Positions 1 through 5,993 of a stretch of 10,112 nt of DNA are shown in pieces (position 1 is the stretch's first letter; every line of letters begins with the position of its first letter). The notes under the pieces were generated by a model that had not been told where the DNA came from, searched no databases, and worked only from the letters and a program-made list of their open reading frames with translations. Source of the stretch: Phyllobacteriaceae bacterium (lineage in GTDB: Bacteria; Pseudomonadota; Alphaproteobacteria; Rhizobiales; Ancalomicrobiaceae); the NCBI GenBank assembly GCA_012517025.1, contig JAAYVT010000078.1, positions 1 through 10,112 of the forward strand, in the 5' to 3' direction. Position numbers and translations under genes: made by a program.

Positions 1-1040
1 CACGGCATCTCGGCGTGGTCCCAGGGGCCGAGGAACAGGGTCTGGTTGTCACGGGCGAGCGGCGTCGCCGCCTCGCGCTGGAGCATCGTCCAGGCCTCGA
101 TCGTTCCGGCACTGAAGATGTCGTACCATCCGCCGAGGTGCATGACCGGGATCGTCACCTCGTGATAGTAACTCTTCGGATTGCGCTTCCACCAGTATTC
201 GCTGTCGGTGTTGTGCTCGATCCATTCCTTCAGATAGTTGAACTGGCCCTTGTCGCCCATCTTGGCCGGCTCGAAGTCGACCAGCGGCAGGGCGTTGACG
301 TAGGCCGCCATGTCGGCCGGGTAGAGGGTGAGGTTGTCGAGGTATTCCTGCCGGGCCTTGTCGTCCTGGATCAACCGGGGGGCGAGGCGACGGGAGAAGT
401 TGAGGCCGGTCCAGCCGGACAGGAAGCCGAATTCGAAGGCGCCCTGGCGGTAGTACCACTGCCGATAGAGGTCGGAGGCGGTCACCGTGACGATGCCGGT
501 CTGCAGGTGCGGCGGGTGGGCCAGGATGGTGTTGAGGCCGACCTGACCGTCGTAGGAGCCGCCGTCGACGCCGACGCGGCCGTTGCTCCACGGCTGCTGG
601 GCGACCCATTCGACGACGTCGTAACCGTCGTTCTTCAGGTTGACGTGGAGATCGATCTCACCGCCCGAGCTGTTCTGACCGCGGACGTCGTAGACCACCA
701 GCGCGTAGCCGCGCGACGTGGCGTAGGGAACGAAGGTGCCGGCGGCGAGCATCATGGCGTTGGTCTTGCCGTAAGGCGTGCCGTCCAGGATCACGGGGAA
801 CTTGCCGTCGGCCTTGGGCCGATAGATGTCCGCCATGATGATGGTGCCGTCCCGCATCTTGACCGGGACGTTGAGCTCGGTGACGTAGTCCTTGTATTCG
901 GCGGTGGGCGCCGGGCCGGGCTTGGCCTTCGGGTTGCCGACGTCGCACCAACCTTGTGTGGGCATCACCGCCAAGACGGAGAGAGTCACGGCCAGACCGG
1001 CCAGCGTTCTCTTCCATGAGCCCCTGATCAACTCTCGCAT
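1..1040 (-). CDS. CocE/NonD-family (peptidase S15-like) secreted hydrolase, N-terminal part
   Basis: This is an alpha/beta hydrolase, probably cleaving an ester, acyl or X-Pro dipeptidyl bond outside the cytoplasm; the substrate cannot be told. The frame is open for 346 residues and leaves the window at the left edge. The likely catalytic triad is visible: Ser162 in GGSYDG, Asp307 in HLGGWYD and His342 in GPWDH, matching the nucleophile, acid and His motifs of CocE-like enzymes. The N-terminus has basic residues and then a hydrophobic run (about residues 12-26), as in a Sec signal peptide; no clean cleavage site is seen. Family members are usually 550-650 residues, so the C-terminal jelly-roll domain should lie outside the window. 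The ATG at 1040 sits 9 nt after an AGGAG; an in-frame ATG at 1049 abuts that AGGAG and is less likely. It is co-oriented with deoR but 393 nt away, so probably a separate transcript. Confidence 0.88.
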   Translation of the reverse strand, partial: MRELIRGSWKRTLAGLAVTLSVLAVMPTQGWCDVGNPKAKPGPAPTAEYKDYVTELNVPVKMRDGTIIMADIYRPKADGKFPVILDGTPYGKTNAMMLAAGTFVPYATSRGYALVVYDVRGQNSSGGEIDLHVNLKNDGYDVVEWVAQQPWSNGRVGVDGGSYDGQVGLNTILAHPPHLQTGIVTVTASDLYRQWYYRQGAFEFGFLSGWTGLNFSRRLAPRLIQDDKARQEYLDNLTLYPADMAAYVNALPLVDFEPAKMGDKGQFNYLKEWIEHNTDSEYWWKRNPKSYYHEVTIPVMHLGGWYDIFSAGTIEAWTMLQREAATPLARDNQTLFLGPWDHAEMP

Positions 1041-1049
1041 AGTACGCAT

Positions 1050-1433
1050 CTCCTCTTCGCGGGAATCACAACAGCGCAGAGCGACAGGTCGACAACAAGA
1101 AGCGTGCCAGTCCGACAACCCATTGAATCGGAACGATATCTCTTGAGGTGCGCGGTTTTTCTCCGGCGAAGTATGCCGAAAGTTGGCGGGCGGGTACCCG
1201 GTCGCGGCCGCGACATCGGGCCGCCGGGGCGGGGCGAGGGGCCGGACGGTTCGAGCAAGTCGTTGAAAGGAAAGGAAAACGGCGCCGGGTGACGATGCGT
1301 TTTCGGTTTGCCGGCGTCATATAACCGAGGGTATGGGCCATGCCGGCGGATATATTAGCGAGGTCGGAACGATCGCGGCCGACGTCCGACGTCGGCGCGG
1401 TCCGCCGCTGCTGCCGCGACGGCTGGCGCGGGG
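1050..1433. other. Intergenic gap between deoR and the hydrolase gene
   Basis: I see no convincing gene in these 384 bases. Short open frames on either strand here have no recognisable protein features. The minus strand carries two AT-rich patches that resemble -10 boxes (near 1315-1323 and 1350-1357) in otherwise GC-rich sequence. A promoter for the hydrolase is therefore plausible here, but no matching -35 box can be fixed. A perfect 14-bp palindrome lies at 1201-1214 (it contains GCGGCCGC), and a hairpin downstream of deoR at 1378-1396. Confidence 0.5.
1378..1396 (-). terminator. Hairpin downstream of deoR, possible terminator
   Basis: Perfect 8-bp arms GCCGACGT/ACGTCGGC enclose a 3-nt loop. 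The hairpin lies about 38 nt past the deoR stop codon, where a terminator would be expected. No T-rich tract follows in the direction of deoR transcription, so it is not a classic intrinsic terminator; it could be a Rho-assisted or mRNA-end stem. Confidence 0.35.
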
Positions 1434-2201
1434 TCATTCCGTCACGATGGTGAGGCCGAAGTCGTCGAGGGCGCGACGGGCGGCGGGCTCCAGGCCGGGA
1501 TCGGTGAAGATCCGGTCGAAGGCGCCGAGCTCGGCGAACCAGGCCGGACGGACCTTGCCGTATTTGCTGGAGTCGACCACCAGCGTGGTGGTGACCGCCT
1601 TGCGCATCGCCTCTTGCTTGATCGCCACTTCGTGGAAGTTCGAACAGCTGACGCCGTGCTCGGGGTGGAAGCCGCCCGCCGACATGAACGCCTTGTTGAT
1701 GCCGATGCGCCGCAGCGTCTCCAGAGCCTCGGTGCTCTCGAACGAGGCGGAGGAGGGGTGATAGACCCCGCCGAGCAGGATCAACTTGACCGTGTCGATG
1801 CGCCGCACGATCTCGGCAATGTTGATTGCGTAACAAACGACCGTGATATTTTCAACATCACCGAGCCGCCGCGCGAGGTGCGGGGTGGTGGTTCCGCAAT
1901 CGATGAACAGGGTGTCGCCGGGCTCGATGAAGGCGCTCGCCAGATCGCAGGCGATTCGTTTGCCGGTGCTGTGCGCCTCGCGCTCGCGGTCGAGCACGTA
2001 GCTGCGCTCGGTGGTCTCGGCGGGGGCGGCGACGATGTGGCCGCCGTAGCAACCGAATCGCTCCGGATGGGCAGAAATATCGCGTCGCACCGTCATTTCC
2101 GACACGGAGAGCACTTCGGCGGCGTCCCTGAGGCGCAAAGTGCCGCGGTCGGCGAGGATTTCGGCGATCTGATCGAGGCGTTGAGTTCGGCGATCGGTCA
2201 T
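1434..2201 (-). CDS. deoR: DeoR transcriptional repressor of deoxyribose/deoxynucleoside genes
   Basis: A 255-residue cytoplasmic DNA-binding repressor, close in length to E. coli DeoR (252). An N-terminal winged helix-turn-helix (about residues 8-45) contains LRDAAEVLSVSEMTVRRD, close to the E. coli DeoR segment ending VSEMTIRRD. The C-terminal sugar-phosphate sensor domain has LFIDCGTTTPH (98-108), VVCYAIN (121-127), LLGG (142-145) and VVDSSKYGKVRPA (208-220), each with a clear counterpart in E. coli DeoR as I recall it. This is closer than general DeoR-family similarity, so the effector is probably deoxyribose 5-phosphate. The ATG at 2201 begins the conserved domain and has a weak GAAGG about 9 nt upstream; the frame stays open further upstream to a TTG at 2387, but that extension is Arg-rich, unlike the family, and would run over the operator. 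Divergent from deoC across a shared control region, so autoregulation is likely. Confidence 0.9.
   Translation of the reverse strand: MTDRRTQRLDQIAEILADRGTLRLRDAAEVLSVSEMTVRRDISAHPERFGCYGGHIVAAPAETTERSYVLDREREAHSTGKRIACDLASAFIEPGDTLFIDCGTTTPHLARRLGDVENITVVCYAINIAEIVRRIDTVKLILLGGVYHPSSASFESTEALETLRRIGINKAFMSAGGFHPEHGVSCSNFHEVAIKQEAMRKAVTTTLVVDSSKYGKVRPAWFAELGAFDRIFTDPGLEPAARRALDDFGLTIVTE
1820..1835. promoter_or_regulatory. Possible second DeoR operator inside deoR
   Basis: The 16-mer TGTTGATTGCGTAACA matches the arms TGTTA-N6-TAACA of the intergenic operator at 9 of 10 positions with the same spacing. It covers the codons for Cys123 to Asn127 of DeoR and sits in a locally AT-rich patch (about 1817-1858) of a GC-rich gene. 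Its centre is 537 bp from that of the intergenic operator. E. coli deo also uses operators several hundred bp apart, bridged by DeoR. It may still be a chance match in a conserved coding stretch. Confidence 0.4.
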
Positions 2202-2246
2202 CGGACGGTGCCTTCGGCGCAGCGGAGGGACCCGGACGGACCAGGC

Positions 2247-2264
2247 GCGAGACACGCGTCTCGC
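2247..2264. other. Inverted repeat in the deoR-deoC control region
   Basis: Perfect 7-bp arms GCGAGAC/GTCTCGC flank ACGC. An outer pair (GGACGG at 2234-2239 with CCGTCC at 2264-2269) could lengthen the stem with an asymmetric bulge. It lies 46-63 nt upstream of the deoR ATG, so it could fold in the deoR leader mRNA or be a protein-binding dyad. No function is assigned. Confidence 0.35.
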
Positions 2265-2292
2265 CGTCCCGTCGGGCTCCCGCGCGAGTTTA

Positions 2293-2309
2293 GAGGAGAG
2301 CCGCTCCTC
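2293..2309. other. Inverted repeat GAGGAG-N5-CTCCTC
   Basis: Perfect 6-bp arms with a 5-nt loop, about 48 bp from the DeoR operator on the deoR side. The minus-strand copy also contains an AGGAG-like Shine-Dalgarno sequence, but no sensible start codon follows it. Function unknown; it may be chance in GC-rich DNA. Confidence 0.25.
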
Positions 2310-2356
2310 CGGTCGACGCGGGTGGCGAGACGACGATCTCCCCCTTCCCACCTCGA

Positions 2357-2372
2357 TGTTATTCTGATAACA
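2357..2372. promoter_or_regulatory. DeoR operator in the deoR-deoC divergent promoter region
   Basis: The 16-bp TGTTATTCTGATAACA has perfect 6-bp inverted arms (TGTTAT/ATAACA). It agrees with the E. coli deo operator, known as TGTTAGAATTCTAACA, at 11 of 16 positions including all of TGTTA-N6-TAACA. It lies in an AT-rich island (about 2355-2399) between the divergent deoR and deoC genes, 65 nt upstream of the deoC ATG and 156 nt upstream of the deoR ATG, so DeoR bound here could repress both. Exact -35 and -10 boxes cannot be placed with confidence. Confidence 0.75.
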
Positions 2373-2436
2373 CCTCTCTCGAGACAATTACAACATCATC
2401 GGCGTGCGCCTTTCGCCGCCGCAGGGAGAGCGGGTC

Positions 2437-3093
2437 ATGGAAAGCCCCACCGTGGCGCTCCACAGCGTCATCGACCACACCATCCTCAAGCCCGACGCCC
2501 GCCGCGTCGACGTCGAGCGCTTCTGCGCCGAGGCGCGCGCGCAGGCGTTCTTCTCGGTCTGCGTCAATCCGATCTGGGTGCCGACGGTCGCCGCCGCGCT
2601 CGCCGGCTCCGGCGTGGCCACCTGTTCGGTGATCGGCTTCCCGCTCGGGGCGATCCCGACCGAGCTCAAGGCGGCGGAAGCCGCCTGGGTGGTGGCGCAC
2701 GGCGCCGACGAGGTCGACATGGTGATCGACGTCGGCGGCCTGAAGGACGGCGACCACGCCCGCGTCCGCGCCGACGTCGCGGCGGTGAAGGCGGCCTGCG
2801 GCACCGCGCTGCTCAAGGTGATCATCGAGACCTGTCTGCTCGACGACGCCGAGAAGGCGACGGCCTGTCGGCTCGCCGCCGACGCCGGCGCCGACTACGT
2901 CAAGACCTCCACCGGCTTCTCGACCGGCGGAGCGACGGCCGCCGACGTGGCGCTGATGCGCGCCACGGTCGGCGACGCCCTGGGTGTCAAGGCTTCCGGC
3001 GGCATCCGCACCCGCGCCGACGCCCTGAAGATGCTCGCCGCCGGTGCCTCCCGCATCGGCGCGAGCGCCAGCCTGGCCATCGTCGCCGGCTGA
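2437..3093 (+). CDS. deoC: Deoxyribose-phosphate aldolase (DERA)
   Basis: Cytoplasmic class I aldolase that splits 2-deoxy-D-ribose 5-phosphate into acetaldehyde and D-glyceraldehyde 3-phosphate, the last step of deoxyribose breakdown. The 218-residue product is normal for the shorter bacterial DERA type and forms a TIM barrel. All key residues are visible: Lys156 in YVKTSTG, the Schiff-base lysine (E. coli Lys167); Lys185 in GVKASGGIRT (E. coli Lys201); and Asp94 in EVDMVIDVG (E. coli Asp102). Other family blocks are HTILKPD (14-20), VCVNP (41-45), VIGFPLG (65-71) and LKVIIET (126-132). The ATG at 2437 is preceded 8 nt upstream by AGGGAG; a GTG at 2404 in the same frame would add 11 residues and lacks such a site. 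It is the first gene of the operon, directly after the DeoR operator, and so likely repressed by DeoR. Confidence 0.95.
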   Translation: MESPTVALHSVIDHTILKPDARRVDVERFCAEARAQAFFSVCVNPIWVPTVAAALAGSGVATCSVIGFPLGAIPTELKAAEAAWVVAHGADEVDMVIDVGGLKDGDHARVRADVAAVKAACGTALLKVIIETCLLDDAEKATACRLAADAGADYVKTSTGFSTGGATAADVALMRATVGDALGVKASGGIRTRADALKMLAAGASRIGASASLAIVAG

Positions 3094-3129
3094 CGGCACG
3101 GGAGATCCCCGGATCCGAGGAGGGCTCGG

Positions 3130-3147
3130 GCGGTCGAGGACGACCGC
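3130..3147 (+). other. Intercistronic hairpin between deoC and the binding-protein gene
   Basis: Perfect 7-bp arms GCGGTCG/CGACCGC with the loop AGGA lie 37 nt past the deoC stop. No T-tract follows, so read-through is expected. It may stabilise the 3' end of a deoC message or weaken transcription into the transporter genes. The rest of the 187-nt gap holds an A-rich tract (about 3191-3216) and the strong AGGAG at 3270-3274, and no gene. Confidence 0.4.
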
Positions 3148-3280
3148 ATTCGACGTGAGCATCGAGAATCGTCGGGCAACGACGACCGAAACGCGAAGAA
3201 AAAAGACGAAGAAGACTTCCCGCAACGAGACGAATAGCCGCCACGACGCGGCGACAGGGACAAGGAAATAGGAGAAGGCC

Positions 3281-4333
3281 ATGAAGAAGCTGTTCGCAAC
3301 TCTCTTGGCGGTCGCGGCGCTCGCCGCCGCTCCGGCGTTCGCCGGCTCCAACGGACCGGTCGACACCACCAACGTCCGCAAGGACATCACCGCGACCGCC
3401 GCCGGCAAGAAATTCACCATCGCCACCGTGGTCAAGGTCGACGGCATCGCCTGGTTCGATCGCATGCGCGACGGCGTCAACCAGTACAAGGCCGACACCG
3501 GCCACGACACCTGGATGCTCGGCCCGAGCCAAGCCGACGCGGCCGCTCAGGTGCAGATCATCGAGAGCCTGATCGCGCAGGGCGTCGACGCCATCTGCGT
3601 GGTGCCGTTCTCGGTGGAAGCGGTCGAGCCGGTGCTGAAGAAGGCGCGGGATCGCGGCATCGTGGTGGTCGCCCACGAGGCCTCCAACATCAAGAACGCC
3701 GACTACGTGCTCGAGGCCTTCGACAACAAGGCCTACGGCGCCAAGCTGATGGAAGTGCTCGGCACCGCCATGGGCGGCGAGGGCAAGTACGTGGCGACGG
3801 TCGGCTCGCTGACCTCGAAGTAGCAGAACGAGTGGATCGACGGCGGCGTCGAGTACCAGAAGGCGCATTTCCCGAAGATGCAGCAGGTCACGACCCGGCT
3901 CGAGACCTACGACGACGCCAACACCGACTACACCAAGCTCAAGGAAGTCCTGACCACCTATCCGGACCTCAAGGGCATCCTCGGTGGACCGATGCCGACC
4001 TCGGCCGGCGCCGGCCGTCTGGTCGCCGAACGCGGCCTCAATGGTAAGCTGTTCTTCGCCGGTACCGGCCTCGTCTCCGTCGCCGGTCAGTATCTGAAGA
4101 ACGACAACATCCAGTACATCCAGTTCTGGGATCCGGCGGTCGCCGGCTATGCCATGAACGTCGTCGCCACCCTGGCGCTGGAGAAGAAGGGCGCCGAGAT
4201 CAAGGCCGGGATGAACCTCGGTCTGCCGGGCTACACCAACCTGACCAACCCGAACCCGCAGCAGCCGAACCTGCTCTACGGCGCCGGCTGGGTCGGTGTG
4301 ACCAAGGCCAACATGGGCGCCTACAACTTCTGA
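3281..4333 (+). pseudogene. ABC sugar-binding protein (RbsB/LsrB-like), interrupted by an in-frame TAG
   Basis: Periplasmic binding protein that should capture the sugar, probably 2-deoxyribose, and hand it to the importer encoded next. As 351 codons it would be a normal-length protein (about 350 residues) but for a TAG at 3821-3823, codon 181. The N-terminus is a clear Sec signal peptide with cleavage expected after AFA (residue 21). The first lobe shows FTIATVVKVDGIAWFDRM and QAQVQ-type family features (AAAQVQIIESLIAQGVDAI). Just before the stop is GSLTSK; just after, the same frame continues with QNEWIDGGVEYQ, where related proteins continue unbroken. The downstream frame is clean to the TGA at 4331-4333. 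A Ser TCG to TAG change is the simplest origin. Translation would give a 180-residue half; an ATG at 3878 could restart but lacks a ribosome site and a signal peptide. A strong AGGAG precedes the start by 6 nt. A sequencing error cannot be excluded. Confidence 0.85.
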
Positions 4334-4355
4334 TCCGACGGATCGCCGTCACCGC

Positions 4356-4381
4356 GAGGGCGCCGGATCTCCGGCCCCCTC
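4356..4381 (+). other. Strong hairpin between the binding-protein and ATPase genes
   Basis: Twelve-base arms (GAGGGCGCCGGA and TCCGGCCCCCTC) pair with a single mismatch around a 2-nt centre, 23 nt past the binding-protein stop. No T-tract follows. A smaller dyad, GATCC-GAC-GGATC, lies just before it at 4332-4344 and overlaps the stop codon. Such stems after binding-protein genes often partly end transcription or protect the upstream mRNA, giving more binding protein than membrane components; that role here is inferred. Confidence 0.5.
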
Positions 4382-4452
4382 GCTCACCTTCGCAGACACG
4401 CGGGAGCGCGGCGACGTGCCTCCCGCGGCCGAACCGAAGCGGATCGCCCGTC

Positions 4453-5985
4453 ATGAACGCTCCTCTGAACGCCTCGGCGAACGTCCCCTCGGACGTGTTC
4501 ATCGATCTCGCCAACGTCGAGAAACGCTTCTCCGGCGTGCGCGCGCTGGCCGACGTCTCGCTCTCCATCCGCGCCGGCGAGATCCATTGCCTCGCGGGCG
4601 AGAACGGCTGCGGCAAGTCGACGGTCATCAAGGTGATGTCCGGCGTCTATCGGCCCGAGGCCGGTACCATCACCATCGACGGCGAAAGCTTCGATCATCT
4701 CACCACGATCGAGGCGATCCGCCGCGGCATCCAGGTCATCTATCAGGACTTCTCGTTGTTCGGGAACCTGACGGTGGCCGAGAACCTCGCCCTCAACACC
4801 GAGCTGCGCGACAAACGCCGTTTCGTCGACTGGCGGGCGGTGCGCGATCTCGCGCGCCGGGCGCTCGACCGCCTCGGCGTCGACATCGATCCGAACGCCG
4901 AGGTCGACGACCTTTCGACCGCCGGTCGCCAGATCGTCGCCATCGCCCGCGCCATGATGTCGGAGCCGAAGCTCCTGGTGATGGACGAGCCGACCACGGC
5001 GCTGACCCGCAAGGAGGTCGAGACCCTCTTCCGCATCGTCCGCGACATCCAGGCCCGCGGCATCGCGGTGCTGTTCGTCAGCCACAAGATGCGAGAGATG
5101 CTGGAGATTTCCGAGCGCATCACGGTGATGCGCAACGGCCGGAAGGTGGCGGAAGGCCCGACGTCCGGCTTCGACGAGACGACGCTGATCCGGCACATGA
5201 CGGGCCACGACGTCTCCTCCGAGAGCTATCGCTGGCAGGCGCCGGCGGAGCCGCCGATCCCGCGGCTGGAGATCCACGGGCTGACGCTTCCCGGCAAATT
5301 CGAGGATTTGTCGCTCGAGATCCGCCCCGGCGAGATCGTCGGGCTGTCCGGGCTGCTCGGCTCCGGCCGCACCGAAGTGGCGCAGGCGTTGTTCGGGCTG
5401 GAGCCCGGCCATACCGGCGAGGTGCGGGTCGACGGGTCGCCGGTGCGGCTGGCGCGGGTGCCCGACGCCATCGAGGCCGGCATCGCCTACGTGCCGGAGG
5501 ATCGGCTTACCGAGGGTCTGTTCCTCACCCAATCGATCGACCGCAACATCCTCGCCTCGATCCTGCCGCGCATCGCGCGGGCGACGGTGATCGATCGGGG
5601 GCGGGCGGAGAAGCTGTCGGCGGGTTCGATCGCCTCGCTGCAGATCGCCACTCCCACCGGCGCCAAGCCGGTCGGCCAGCTCTCCGGCGGCAATCAACAA
5701 CGCGTGGTGCTCGCCCGCTGGCTGCTGACCGAGGGCAAGGTGTTGATCCTCAACGGTCCGACCGTCGGCGTCGACGTCGGCTCGAAAGCGGAGATCCACC
5801 GCATCATCCGCGATCTCGCGGTGGAGAAGGGGCTCGCCGTGTTGATGATCTCCGACGACATCCTGGAGCTGGTGCAGAACTGTAACCGCATCGTGGTGAT
5901 GCACCGCGGCCGCTTCGTCGACACGCTGGAGACGGCGGATACCTCGGAGCAGCACATCAGCGACCTGCTGACGTCCTTCAAGTGA
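4453..5985 (+). CDS. Sugar ABC importer ATPase with two fused nucleotide-binding domains (RbsA/MglA type)
   Basis: Cytoplasmic ATPase that powers sugar import with the two permeases that follow; 510 residues, normal for the RbsA class. Domain 1 (about 15-250) is catalytically complete: Walker A GENGCGKST (49-57), Q-loop Gln98, Walker B LLVMDEP (174-180) and switch His211; its signature is unusual, LSTAGRQ (154-160). Domain 2 (about 270-510) keeps a canonical signature LSGGNQQ (410-416), but its Walker A is the degenerate GLLGSGRTE (300-308), its Walker B reads VLILNGP (430-436) with the catalytic Glu replaced by Gly and the Asp by Asn, and the switch His is absent. Only one composite ATP site therefore looks active. 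A degenerate second Walker A is normal for this class; the LNGP change goes further. The ATG at 4453 has only a weak purine-rich ribosome site. Substrate is assigned by context. Confidence 0.9.
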   Translation: MNAPLNASANVPSDVFIDLANVEKRFSGVRALADVSLSIRAGEIHCLAGENGCGKSTVIKVMSGVYRPEAGTITIDGESFDHLTTIEAIRRGIQVIYQDFSLFGNLTVAENLALNTELRDKRRFVDWRAVRDLARRALDRLGVDIDPNAEVDDLSTAGRQIVAIARAMMSEPKLLVMDEPTTALTRKEVETLFRIVRDIQARGIAVLFVSHKMREMLEISERITVMRNGRKVAEGPTSGFDETTLIRHMTGHDVSSESYRWQAPAEPPIPRLEIHGLTLPGKFEDLSLEIRPGEIVGLSGLLGSGRTEVAQALFGLEPGHTGEVRVDGSPVRLARVPDAIEAGIAYVPEDRLTEGLFLTQSIDRNILASILPRIARATVIDRGRAEKLSAGSIASLQIATPTGAKPVGQLSGGNQQRVVLARWLLTEGKVLILNGPTVGVDVGSKAEIHRIIRDLAVEKGLAVLMISDDILELVQNCNRIVVMHRGRFVDTLETADTSEQHISDLLTSFK

Positions 5986-5993
5986 GGCCGGCC

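Noticed and set aside
15..1019. Plus-strand open frame (334 codons) opposite the hydrolase
   Set aside because: The minus-strand frame running off the left edge carries a signal peptide and a full Ser-Asp-His motif set; the plus-strand frame is Val/Gly/Asp-rich without motifs.
1201..1214. Perfect 14-bp palindrome GTCGCGGCCGCGAC between deoR and the hydrolase
   Set aside because: All but two bases are G or C; such palindromes are common in DNA this GC-rich, and it has no clear placement relative to a promoter or gene end.
2376..2399. A third DeoR operator beside the first one
   Set aside because: Only a half-site (CAACA) is seen; the opposite arm does not match TGTTA at the required spacing.
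1614..3158. Plus-strand open frame (514 codons) spanning deoR, the control region and deoC
   Set aside because: It crosses the operator and both genes in the wrong frame, with long Arg-rich low-complexity runs. It is a product of high GC content.
3821..3823. TAG as a pyrrolysine codon
   Set aside because: Nothing in the window suggests pyrrolysine machinery, the site is not in a known pyrrolysine protein family, and the lineage suggested by the genes does not normally use it. Error or nonsense mutation is simpler.
4384..5955. Minus-strand open frame (523 codons) opposite the ATPase gene
   Set aside because: Antisense shadow of the ATPase: low-complexity Arg/Asp/His composition, no motifs, and the sense strand has complete ABC motifs.
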